Below, piece by piece: positions 1-5,621 of a DNA stretch of 7,795 bases; the first letter of the stretch is position 1, and each line of letters opens with the position of its first letter. The DNA is from Acidobacteriota bacterium (lineage in GTDB: Bacteria; Acidobacteriota; Terriglobia; Terriglobales; SCQP01). Both the position numbers and the translations under genes were made by a program. The stretch is taken from NCBI GenBank assembly GCA_021823305.1, contig JAKAOE010000075.1, positions 1 through 7,795 of the forward strand, written 5' to 3'. The notes under the pieces were generated by a model. The model was not told where the DNA came from. It was given only the letters and a program-made list of their open reading frames with translations, and ran no database searches.

Positions 1-559
1 TGTGCTGCTCTCCGCCCGCCGCGTCGCGCCCCACGGCAAGGCCTACGGCCTCGACATGACCGACGACATGCTCGCCCTCGCGCGCCGCAACCAGCGCGAA
101 GCCGGCGTCGCCAATGCCGAGTTTCTCAAGGGCGAAATCGAAAACATCCCCCTGCCCGACGCCAGCGTGGACGTGGTCATCTCCAACTGCGTCGTCAATC
201 TCTCGGGCGACAAGGACCGCGTCCTCGCCGAGGCGTACCGCGTCCTCCGTCCCGGCGGGCGGCTGGCGATCTCCGACGTAGTGGTGCGCGGCCCCGTCCC
301 GCCCGCCGTCCGCCGCAGCGTCGAGCTCTGGATCGGTTGCGTCGCGGGCGCGATCGAGGAGCGCGAGTACGCCGCCAAGCTCGCCCGCGCCGGCTTCTCC
401 GCCATCGCCATCGAGCCCACCCGCGTCTACCGGGCCGCTGACGCGCGCGCGTTTCTGGCTTCCGCCGGCCTCGACCCGGACGTCATCGCGCCCCAGATCG
501 AGGGCCGTTTCCTGAGCGCTTTCGTCCGCGCCGCCAAGCCCGCCGCGCCCGCCGCCTGA
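1..559 (+). CDS. arsM: Arsenite S-adenosylmethionine methyltransferase ArsM (3' part; 5' end outside window)
   Basis: This enzyme transfers methyl groups from S-adenosylmethionine to trivalent arsenic in the cytoplasm, giving methylated and volatile arsenicals. About 185 residues are visible. The first complete codon (GTG at base 2) is internal, because family members carry the SAM-binding glycine motif and an N-terminal Cys region before this point. Visible hallmarks are YGLDMTDDML (residues about 15-24), the SNC-VNLS segment with Cys63, VLRPGG (81-86), ISDVV, and IGCVAGA with Cys113. The two cysteines match the arsenite-binding pair found in this half of characterised ArsM proteins. The tail EPTRVY...GRFLSAFVRA is also typical of the family, so the C-terminus looks complete. 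The gene converges on the next one with only 7 bp between stop codons. An ars operon may lie upstream but cannot be seen. A general class I methyltransferase is the alternative, but the cysteines argue for ArsM. Confidence 0.93.
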   Translation, partial: VLLSARRVAPHGKAYGLDMTDDMLALARRNQREAGVANAEFLKGEIENIPLPDASVDVVISNCVVNLSGDKDRVLAEAYRVLRPGGRLAISDVVVRGPVPPAVRRSVELWIGCVAGAIEEREYAAKLARAGFSAIAIEPTRVYRAADARAFLASAGLDPDVIAPQIEGRFLSAFVRAAKPAAPAA

Positions 560-566
560 ACCCTGG

Positions 567-1253
567 CTACTTCGCCGGCGAGCCGTCCGACCAGCGGCGC
601 GTGGCCACGATGTAGACGTCGATCGGCGCGGGCGCGACCTGGCCCACCATGGCGAACGGCGAACCGGCGAGGTTCGCCCCCCACGCCGCCGGCTGGATCG
701 CCGGCACGTAGAACATCACATGCGCCAGGTTGCCGCCGGCGTTGGTGAGATAGGAGCGCTTCGACAGCATGTACGCAATCGCGTTCGGCTGCAGCTTCGG
801 CAGCCGGTGCGCGGCAAACGCGGCTTGCAGCCCCGCCAGGATTTCCGCCTGCGTCCGGTGCGCCAGGGCCAGCCGTGTGCGCAGCAGGAAATAGGGCAGC
901 ACGGAACGCGCGGCGGGCGCATTGAGGCAGTTGGCCCCGCGGATTTTGGGGTTCCAGAATTTGGCGGAATGGAAGGGGCTGTCCCACGAACGCTCCACGA
1001 AGCAGACGAAGCCGTTGGCGCCCTTCGCCGCGGTCTCGTAACCGTGGGCGCTGAGTACCAGCACGCTGGCGTCGCGCGAGATGGAAGCCGGCGCCGCGCT
1101 CCGCGCCAGCGTGATCTCGGCCGCGCGCGGCATCAGGTACGCGCTCACCGGCGCCATGTGGGGATAAGGCGAAGTCTTCGATTGCGCCGGCAGCCGGCAG
1201 GCGAATCCCAGCAGCGCGGCGCAAACCAGCACGGCGGATACATTGCAGGGCAT
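567..1253 (-). CDS. Secreted conserved hypothetical protein, third gene of the ECF42 module
   Basis: This 228-residue protein has no function I can name. The N-terminus (residues 1-24) is a hydrophobic Sec-type signal sequence, with likely cleavage near LPA-Q at residues 21-24. Cys19 lacks a good lipobox, so a lipoprotein is less likely. The mature part has no membrane helix and contains recognisable blocks: YLMPRAAEI (39-47), VLVLSAHGYE (64-73), GFVCFVERSW (81-90), FWNPKIRG-NCLN (99-111), AYMLSKRSYL (160-169), and WGANLAGSP (191-199). I recall similar uncharacterised proteins in soil bacteria, but from memory only. The ATG at 1253 is preferred because GAGG lies 6 nt before it. A GTG at 1265 in the same frame, overlapping the sigma-factor stop as GTGA, is an alternative start. 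The gene follows the sigma factor without a gap, and a candidate ECF promoter lies just upstream at 1276-1302, suggesting control by that sigma factor. Confidence 0.82.
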   Translation of the reverse strand: MPCNVSAVLVCAALLGFACRLPAQSKTSPYPHMAPVSAYLMPRAAEITLARSAAPASISRDASVLVLSAHGYETAAKGANGFVCFVERSWDSPFHSAKFWNPKIRGANCLNAPAARSVLPYFLLRTRLALAHRTQAEILAGLQAAFAAHRLPKLQPNAIAYMLSKRSYLTNAGGNLAHVMFYVPAIQPAAWGANLAGSPFAMVGQVAPAPIDVYIVATRRWSDGSPAK

Positions 1254-1261
1254 AGGGTTCC

Positions 1262-2518
1262 TCACTGACCACCATGACGAGCGAGCGCCCGCCGTTTCGA
1301 CAGCAGGAAAGCCCGCACCGCCGGCTCCGGGCTGAGCCCGATCGCCAGATCGAACGCCGCGGCCGCCGGTTTCCTCCTGCCGAGCCGCTGCAGCAGATGC
1401 GCCCGTACCGCCCAGTAGGGCTGGTACCCACCCGCGGCCTTGGGATCGAGGGTATCCAGCAGCGCCAGCCCATGGGCCGGCCCGCTGGCCTCGCCGACCG
1501 CGGCCGCCTGCGCCGTGCGCACGCCGAGCGTCGGAGCGAGGCGGGCGAGCTGTTCGTAGAAGCGCGCGATCGCCGTCCATTCCGTGCGTCCGCTCCGCGC
1601 CCGCTCCGCGTGCACCGACTGAATCGCCGCTTCCAGTTGAAAGCGCCCGACGCGGCCGCGCGCCGCCGCCCGCTCGAGCAGCGCGTCCGCCTCGGCGATA
1701 AGCGCCGCATCCCACCGGCCGGTATCCTGTTCCGAGAGCGGAATGTAGACGCCCTCAGGCGACCGCCGCGCCGCCCTGCGGGCGTGACTGTGCAACACCA
1801 GCGCCAGCAGGCTCAGCGCTTCCGGTTCGCCCGGCAACAGCCCCACCAAGTCGCGCGCCATCCAGATCGCCTCTTCCGCCAGCCCGGTCGCCGCGCCCGC
1901 GCCGGGCGCCGCGTCCCAGCCCAGGCCGAAGGCGGCGTAGACGGCTTCCAGCACCGCGTCCAGGCGTTGCGGCAGCTCGCGCGCGCCCGGAACGGCGAAG
2001 CGCGCAGCCGCATCGCGGATGCGCGCCTTGGCGCGCACCAGACGCTGGCTCATCGCCGTCGGCGACACCAGGAACGCCCGCGCGATGGTGGCGGCGTCCA
2101 GCCCCAGCACCGTCTGCAGCATCAACGGCGCACGCAGCCCGGCCTCGATCGCCGGATGGGCGCACACGAACAGCAGCTTCAGCCGCTCGTCGGGAAACTC
2201 GCCCGACGCCGGCGCCGGCCGCGCGTTCTGCCGCAACCTCCGCAATACCGGTTCGCTCGCCGCCACCACGCGCTGGTGCCGCGCCCGGTCGGTGAGCGCG
2301 TTGCGCGCTGCGGTCAGCAGCCAGGCCTCGGGCTTGCCCGGCACCCCGTCGCGCGGCCAAGTGCGGAGCGCGGCCAGCAGCGCGTCGCCGAGCGCGTCTT
2401 CAGCGGCGGCGAGGTCACGCGTGCGGGCGGCGAGATACGCCACCAGCCTGCCATACGAGGCGCGCGCCACGCGCTCCGCCGCGCGGCGCGCGTCCTCGTC
2501 CCCGGCGGGCTCGCTCAT
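1262..2518 (-). CDS. ECF-family RNA polymerase sigma factor, ECF42 group with C-terminal DUF6596/TPR-like extension
   Basis: This alternative sigma factor (418 residues) would direct RNA polymerase to a small set of promoters. Region 2 spans about residues 15-82 (AERVARASYGRLVAYLAARTRD, then AAEDAL and PEAWLLTAARNALTDRAR). Region 4 spans about 112-170 (LLFVCAHPAI, RAPLMLQTVLGLDAATIARAFLVSPTAMSQRLVRAK). After it comes a long extension starting LPQRLDAVLEAVYAAF (about 182-197), with TEEAI-like, PLSEQDTGRWD, and GRFQLEAAIQSVHAER segments, ending in TPR-like helices such as GYQPYWAVRAHLLQRLG. This extension replaces the anti-sigma factor in ECF42 proteins, and no anti-sigma gene is present here. 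The ATG overlaps the TGA of the upstream YCII gene (ATGA), which fixes the start and implies translational coupling. Pairing with a DGPF/YCII gene is the known genomic signature of ECF42. The signal it senses is unknown. A longer reading frame extends upstream, but it only covers the YCII gene. Confidence 0.94.
   Translation of the reverse strand: MSEPAGDEDARRAAERVARASYGRLVAYLAARTRDLAAAEDALGDALLAALRTWPRDGVPGKPEAWLLTAARNALTDRARHQRVVAASEPVLRRLRQNARPAPASGEFPDERLKLLFVCAHPAIEAGLRAPLMLQTVLGLDAATIARAFLVSPTAMSQRLVRAKARIRDAAARFAVPGARELPQRLDAVLEAVYAAFGLGWDAAPGAGAATGLAEEAIWMARDLVGLLPGEPEALSLLALVLHSHARRAARRSPEGVYIPLSEQDTGRWDAALIAEADALLERAAARGRVGRFQLEAAIQSVHAERARSGRTEWTAIARFYEQLARLAPTLGVRTAQAAAVGEASGPAHGLALLDTLDPKAAGGYQPYWAVRAHLLQRLGRRKPAAAAFDLAIGLSPEPAVRAFLLSKRRALARHGGQ
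1276..1302 (-). promoter_or_regulatory. Candidate ECF42-type promoter inside the sigma gene, ahead of the secreted-protein gene
   Basis: On the minus strand TGTCGA (1302-1297) is followed after exactly 17 nt by CGTC (1279-1276), a full match to the ECF42 motif as I recall it. It overlaps the last codons of the sigma gene. Transcription would begin near 1269, giving a short leader that contains the GAGG ribosome-binding site before the ATG at 1253. It shares the string GTCGAAA and the 17-nt spacing with the site at 2929-2955. The sequence also encodes protein (LLSKR...), so chance remains possible. Confidence 0.45.
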
Positions 2519-2892
2519 GCCTCCGGGTCCGTAATCCGCCGCTTCGTTTCCGGCGCCAGCGGACGCACCTCGACCGCGCCCGCCGCCGCCGCCGGACAGC
2601 GCGCCGCCCACTCCAGCGCTGCCTCGAGCGAGGGCAGTTCCAGCACGGCAAAGCCCGCCAACTGCTCCTTGGTGTCGGCGTAGGGGCCGTCCTGCACATG
2701 CCGTTTGCCGTCCGCGAGGCGGACCGTCGCGCCCGTGGCGGGGAGATCGAGCGGATCGCCGCCCACATGCACCCCGGCCGCCGTCATCGCCTGGTAATAC
2801 ACCCGCCAGGCGCCGCGGTAGGGATCATCGTCGCCGTTGGCGCGCGAGGCGAACGCCTCCGGCTTCTCATAAATCAGCATCGCAAAACGCAT
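2515..2892 (-). CDS. YCII/DGPF-family protein, partner of the ECF42 sigma factor
   Basis: This is a small soluble protein of 125 residues in the YCII-related superfamily, ferredoxin-like in fold. The start MRFAMLIYEKPEAF and the motif VQDGPYADTKEQLAGF (residues 66-81) are diagnostic; DGPY at 68-71 is the variant form of the DGPF motif that names the family. The last third has the usual LELPSLEAALEWAARCP and VEVRPL segments, with an alanine run at about 101-104. Its biochemical role is unknown. Family members stand next to ECF42 sigma factors and are their typical targets, so it may act in the signalling or response step. The ATG at 2892 follows a G-rich GGGGGGGA ribosome-binding region about 7 nt upstream. 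The stop overlaps the sigma-factor start by 4 bp. It lies 74 bp after the YwiC-like gene on the same strand, with a candidate ECF promoter in that gap. Confidence 0.94.
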   Translation of the reverse strand: MRFAMLIYEKPEAFASRANGDDDPYRGAWRVYYQAMTAAGVHVGGDPLDLPATGATVRLADGKRHVQDGPYADTKEQLAGFAVLELPSLEAALEWAARCPAAAAGAVEVRPLAPETKRRITDPEA

Positions 2893-2906
2893 GGCTCGTC
2901 CCCCCC

Positions 2907-2919
2907 GGGTACAGTACCC
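2907..2919. repeat. Perfect 13-bp palindrome GGGTAC-A-GTACCC in the YCII leader
   Basis: Two 6-bp arms are separated by one base. It lies between the candidate promoter's predicted start site and the ribosome-binding site of the YCII gene. That position fits an operator or a small leader hairpin. No regulator is known, and a single copy may be chance. Confidence 0.4.
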
Positions 2920-2928
2920 CAAGCATAA

Positions 2929-2955
2929 GACGGACGGACCGCGCCGATTTCGACC
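2929..2955 (-). promoter_or_regulatory. Candidate ECF42-type promoter upstream of the YCII-sigma module
   Basis: On the minus strand GGTCGA (2955-2950) is followed after 17 nt by CGTC (2932-2929). I recall the ECF42 consensus as TGTCGA for -35 and CG[A/T]C for -10, so the fit is 5/6 and 4/4. It lies in the 74-bp gap right after the YwiC-like stop codon. Transcription would start near 2921, about 30 nt before the YCII start codon. The promoter function is inferred. The spacer and core match the second candidate at 1276-1302. Confidence 0.5.
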
Positions 2956-2966
2956 GCCTCGGGGAG

Positions 2967-3713
2967 CTAAGCCAACAGCAGCACCAGCGCGGCCAGATTG
3001 GCCGCCACCAGCAGCACCCCGGCGCGGCGCAGGGAGCGAGCGCCGGGCGGGCGCCACACCCAGGCCACGCTGATCGCCGCCACCGGCGCCGGCGCCAGGG
3101 CGAAGCGTAGCGGCAGCAGGCGCGCAGCCGCGAAGGCGAGCGCCGGCACCAAGCCGGCGAGCGCGACCTGGGCGGCAGCCAGCCCGGGCGCGCGCGATCC
3201 GTACTTGGCGCGCGCCACGATGCCGCGCACGCCGAGCATGCCGGCGGCCATCGCGCACGACCACAACAGCGTCAGCGCCAGCGCCGGCGCCGGCGGCAGC
3301 GCGCCCGCCAGCGCCACCGGCAGCGAGGCCCATACCAGCGCCAGCCCGGCGGTGAGCTCGCCCGCCAGGCTGCGCTCGCCCCCCGCCGCCGCCAGCAGCG
3401 AAGCCATCGCGCCCAGCGCCATCGCCGGCAGAAACGCCGCCGAGGGGATCGCCGGCGGCAGCAAGACGGCGGCCACCACCGCCACCATCGCCGCCGGCAG
3501 CAACAGGCACACCAGCCGCAGCGCCCCTGGCCCGCGCTGCGCCAGTTCCCGCTTGCCGCGGCGCCCGAGCAGGATCAGCAGCGGCTCGTGCGCCCAGAAC
3601 GCCAGCCCGCAGGCCAGTGTCCACAGCGCGGCGTTCTCGCCCGGCCGCGCCAACAGCCAGGCCGCCGCCATAGGAAAGCCGAGCTGGGCGTAGCCGCCGT
3701 GTTCCCGCGGCAA
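2967..3713 (-). CDS. YwiC-like family multi-pass membrane protein
   Basis: This is an integral membrane protein of unknown function in the YwiC-like family, 248 residues with the start chosen here. The N-terminal motif PREHGGYAQLGFP (residues 2-14) and AHEPLLILLGRRGKRE (41-56) are the family signature. GGERSLAGE (111-119) and LGVRGIVARAKYG (160-172) are further conserved-looking loops. About seven hydrophobic segments can be seen (near 14-22, 30-48, 68-86, 93-110, 122-140, 143-162, and several between 178 and 248). The likely start is TTG at 3713, because GGAG lies 7 nt upstream and the family motif follows at once. The frame stays open to an ATG at 3911, but the extra 66 residues look nothing like the family and would overlap the divergent gene. 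It faces the radical SAM gene head to head. In Bacillus subtilis ywiC sits within the fnr/nar nitrate-respiration region, so a role in anaerobic respiration is possible but unproven. Confidence 0.85.
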   Translation of the reverse strand: MPREHGGYAQLGFPMAAAWLLARPGENAALWTLACGLAFWAHEPLLILLGRRGKRELAQRGPGALRLVCLLLPAAMVAVVAAVLLPPAIPSAAFLPAMALGAMASLLAAAGGERSLAGELTAGLALVWASLPVALAGALPPAPALALTLLWSCAMAAGMLGVRGIVARAKYGSRAPGLAAAQVALAGLVPALAFAAARLLPLRFALAPAPVAAISVAWVWRPPGARSLRRAGVLLVAANLAALVLLLA

Positions 3714-3724
3714 AAACCAGCTCC
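3711..3724 (-). promoter_or_regulatory. Shine-Dalgarno GGAG and TTG start of the YwiC-like gene
   Basis: On the minus strand GGAG (3724-3721) precedes TTG (3713-3711) by 7 nt. No ATG or GTG near the family's N-terminal PREHG motif has such a site, so this decides the start in favour of a rare TTG codon. Confidence 0.6.
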
Positions 3725-3830
3725 GGTGTGGCGGGCTGCCCTGATGGAGAGGCTGGGGGTTTTGACGCAGTTTGTGCGCTGAATCACCCAAAATGGTGGT
3801 GTGAAATCCCACAAAATCCAACAGATGCAC

Positions 3831-3843
3831 TTCGGCTGCCGAA
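3831..3843. repeat. Perfect 13-bp palindrome TTCGGC-T-GCCGAA in the divergent intergenic region
   Basis: Two 6-bp arms flank one base, about 17 bp before the radical SAM start codon. The surrounding stretch (about 3760-3860) is clearly poorer in G+C than the rest of the window, as expected of a divergent promoter region. A TTGACG hexamer at 3762-3767 could be a -35 element on the plus strand, but I find no good -10 at the right distance. An operator role is speculative. Confidence 0.35.
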
Positions 3844-3860
3844 TTGCAAACATCAAGGGT

Positions 3861-4979
3861 ATGAGGCCGACTGATAGGTTTCAGGATGCGGAGATAGCAG
3901 CTGCTTCGCATCCGGCGGCTACCGACCTGAACCTGTCACCCTGGGTGGTCATCTGGGAGCTCACTCAGGCGTGCGCGCTGGCTTGCCGGCACTGCCGCGC
4001 CAGCGCGCAGGCCTCACGTCATCCGCAGGAACTCACCACCGCGGAGGGCATGCGGCTGCTGACCGAGATCGCCGCTCTGCGGCCGGCGGTGCTGGTGCTC
4101 ACCGGCGGCGATCCGCTGGTGCGCCCCGACCTATTCGAGCTGGCCCAACACGCGGTCGGCTTGGGCCTCGACGTCGCGTTGACGCCGAGCGGCACGCCCA
4201 ACCTCAATGCGCAGGCGATCGCGCGCATCCAGGATGCCGGCATCAACCGCATCGCCATCAGCCTGGACGGCGCGACGGCGGGATCGCACGACCGCTTCCG
4301 CGGCGTGGACGGCTCCTTCGCGGTCACGCTGGCGGCTGCGCGCGAGGCGGCGCGGCGCGGCCTGCCGGTGCAGGTCAACACCACCGCCAACAAGGGCAAC
4401 GTGGCCGAGATGCCCGCCATCCGCGCCCTGCTCGACGAGCTCGGGATCGCGATGTGGAGCGTCTTCTTCGTGGTGCCGGTCGGCCGGGCGGCGGCACGGG
4501 ACATGCTCGACGCCGCCGAGGTGGAGGAGCTCTTCGGCTTCCTGTATGAGACCGGAGCGCGCGGCAAATTCCTGGTGCGCACCACCGAGGCGCCGCATTA
4601 CCGGCGCTATCTGCGCCAGCGCCAGGCGGAAACGCACGCCGACAGTCCGGCGTTCCGCTGGTCGCGGCGGGCGGCGCCGCGCGGGATCGGGGATGGGGCG
4701 GGGTTGGTCTTCGTCTCGCACACGGGTGAGGTGTTTCCCAGCGGGTTCTTGCCGCTTTCGGCGGGTAACGTCCGCCGGCAATCTCTGGGAGCGATTTACC
4801 GCGAGTCGGAGGTCTTCCGCGCCATCCGCGACCGCGACCAGTTGGGCGGCAAGTGCGGCCAGTGCGAGTTCCGCAAAATCTGCGGCGGCTCGCGCGCCCG
4901 CGCCTGGGCCATGACCGGCGACTACCTGGCCGAAGACCCCGTCTGCCTCTACCAGCCGCGCGGCCTCGCGGTGCAGTAG
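3861..4979 (+). CDS. Radical SAM/SPASM domain protein, TIGR04053 family
   Basis: This is a cytoplasmic iron-sulfur enzyme that would cleave S-adenosylmethionine to start radical chemistry; its substrate is unknown. Counting from ATG at 3861 (372 residues), ELTQACALACRHC holds the CxxxCxxC cluster ligands (Cys38, 42, 45), followed by the SAM-binding TGGDP (about 81-85). Other family blocks are ISLDGATAGSHDRFRG, VQVNTTANKGNV, WSVFFVVPVGRA, TTEAPHYRRYLRQRQ, and FVSHTGEVFPSGFLPLSAGNVR. The C-terminal SPASM region, GKCGQCEFRKICGGSRARA then DPVC, supplies Cys332, 335, 341, and 362 for an auxiliary cluster. These blocks match the TIGR04053 family, a relative of the heme-maturation proteins NirJ/AhbD. 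A GTG at 3801 would add 20 residues; the family usually begins shortly before the SPWVVIWELT segment, so 3861 is preferred, although its AAGG lies unusually close. No peptide precursor gene is visible beside it. Confidence 0.94.
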   Translation: MRPTDRFQDAEIAAASHPAATDLNLSPWVVIWELTQACALACRHCRASAQASRHPQELTTAEGMRLLTEIAALRPAVLVLTGGDPLVRPDLFELAQHAVGLGLDVALTPSGTPNLNAQAIARIQDAGINRIAISLDGATAGSHDRFRGVDGSFAVTLAAAREAARRGLPVQVNTTANKGNVAEMPAIRALLDELGIAMWSVFFVVPVGRAAARDMLDAAEVEELFGFLYETGARGKFLVRTTEAPHYRRYLRQRQAETHADSPAFRWSRRAAPRGIGDGAGLVFVSHTGEVFPSGFLPLSAGNVRRQSLGAIYRESEVFRAIRDRDQLGGKCGQCEFRKICGGSRARAWAMTGDYLAEDPVCLYQPRGLAVQ

Positions 4980-4984
4980 GCGTG

Positions 4985-5001
4985 GCCCGCAACCCGCGGG
5001 C
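4985..5001. other. Small GC hairpin between the converging radical SAM gene and tRNA-Ser
   Basis: GCCCGC (4985-4990) can pair with GCGGGC (4996-5001) across the loop AACCC. It lies 6 bp after the radical SAM stop and 8 bp beyond the tRNA 3' end, so it could help end transcription from either side. There is no U-tract, so it is not a standard rho-independent terminator. Confidence 0.25.
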
Positions 5002-5008
5002 GAAGCGC

Positions 5009-5098
5009 TGGCGGAGAGGGAGGGATTCGAACCCCCGGTACCCTTTCGGGCACACACGCTTTCGAGGCGCGCGCCTTCAACCACTCGGCCACCTCTCC
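5009..5098 (-). tRNA. tRNA-Ser (anticodon CGA), with encoded CCA
   Basis: The minus strand folds into a class II (long variable arm) tRNA that decodes UCG serine codons. The acceptor stem is GGAGAGG (5098-5092) with CCTCTCC (5019-5013), followed by discriminator G and an encoded CCA (5011-5009). The D-arm GGCCGAGTGGTTGAAGGC and the T-arm core GGTTCGAATCC are intact. The anticodon loop is CTCGAAA, giving anticodon CGA, closed by five pairs with one G-U. The extra arm TGCCC-GAAA-GGGTA is the serine hallmark. A UCG-reading serine tRNA suits a GC-rich genome. Confidence 0.97.
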
Positions 5099-5142
5099 GC
5101 GACAACCGCAAGGCGTCCTGCGCCCGCCCCGCTGGAGTCTCT

Positions 5143-5148
5143 ATTGTA
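5143..5148 (-). promoter_or_regulatory. Probable -10 element (TACAAT) for tRNA-Ser
   Basis: On the minus strand TACAAT (5148-5143) lies in the 61-bp gap between tadA and the tRNA and differs from TATAAT at one base. Transcription would start about 37 nt before the mature tRNA. No convincing -35 hexamer is present 16-18 nt upstream, so the call is tentative. Confidence 0.4.
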
Positions 5149-5159
5149 GCGTTCCGGCG

Positions 5160-5621
5160 CTAGCCGCGGCGGGCGCGGAAAAAGTCCTGCACCAGGCCGC
5201 CGCACTCCTCCGCCAGCACTCCGGCGGAGACCACGAAGCGGTGGTTCAGCGCCGGGTGCGCCGCCAGCGAGGGGTGCGCGCGCAGCGCCCCGGCCTTGGG
5301 CTCGTCGGCGCCGTAGACCAGCCGCGCCACCCGGGCCTGAATCAGTGCGCCCACGCACATGGCGCAGGGCTCGATGGTCACGTAGGTCACGCAGCCGCCC
5401 AGGCGGTGGTTCCCCAGCTTCCAGGCGGCTTCGCGCAGCGCCACCAGTTCGGCGTGCGCCGTCGGGTCCACGTCCAGCCGGGTGCGGTTGTAGCCGCGCC
5501 CGAGCACCTCGCCCTCGGGCGACAGTACCACTGCGCCCACCGGCACTTCCCCGGCCAGTTCTGCCGCCCGCGCCAACGCCAGCGCCTCGCGCATCCAGTG
5601 TTCGTCGTCGAATGCCTTCAC
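5160..5621 (-). CDS. tadA: tRNA-specific adenosine deaminase TadA
   Basis: This enzyme deaminates adenosine 34 to inosine in the anticodon of tRNA-Arg(ACG), so that one tRNA can read several CGN codons. It is a cytoplasmic zinc enzyme of 153 residues, a normal length. The zinc and catalytic motif HAE is at His56-Glu58 (DPTAHAELVALREA), and the second zinc motif PCAMC gives Cys86 and Cys89 (TIEPCAMCVGALIQARV). YGADEPKAGA (103-112) and NHRFVV (126-131) are typical TadA segments. The start is GTG at 5621, which overlaps the TGA of the upstream permease as GTGA, just where family members begin (xDDEHWMREAL). The open frame continues further upstream, but that part only reads the permease gene in another frame. 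Position and overlap indicate co-transcription and translational coupling with the ABC exporter genes, an unusual partnership for a housekeeping enzyme. Confidence 0.96.
   Translation of the reverse strand: MKAFDDEHWMREALALARAAELAGEVPVGAVVLSPEGEVLGRGYNRTRLDVDPTAHAELVALREAAWKLGNHRLGGCVTYVTIEPCAMCVGALIQARVARLVYGADEPKAGALRAHPSLAAHPALNHRFVVSAGVLAEECGGLVQDFFRARRG

Noticed and set aside
761..766. A further TGTCGA on the minus strand inside the secreted-protein gene
   Set aside because: The bases 17 nt downstream are not CGTC, and the hexamer comes from the codons of LSK within a coding region.
1254..1715. N-terminal extension of the secreted protein into the sigma gene
   Set aside because: The upstream part reads the sigma gene out of frame and would bury the clear signal peptide that starts at the ATG at 1253.
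2577..2597. GCC-rich repeat-like run near the end of the YCII gene
   Set aside because: It encodes a short alanine stretch in a GC-rich gene and shows no true repeat-array structure.
1274..2683. Long plus-strand open frame (469 codons) opposite the sigma factor
   Set aside because: It is antisense to a sigma factor with clear region 2 and region 4 motifs, and its translation is dominated by Arg, Gln and Ala with no recognisable domain.
2893..3624. Fusion of the YCII frame with an upstream open frame through the YwiC-like gene
   Set aside because: The upstream translation is Gly/Ala/Arg-rich out-of-frame reading of the YwiC-like gene. YCII proteins start at MRFAMLIYEK, and a ribosome-binding region sits there.
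3762..3800. Sigma-70 promoter for the radical SAM gene from TTGACG at 3762-3767
   Set aside because: No acceptable -10 hexamer lies 16-18 nt downstream; the nearest A/T-rich string (CAAAAT) is 21 nt away. It is kept only as a remark.
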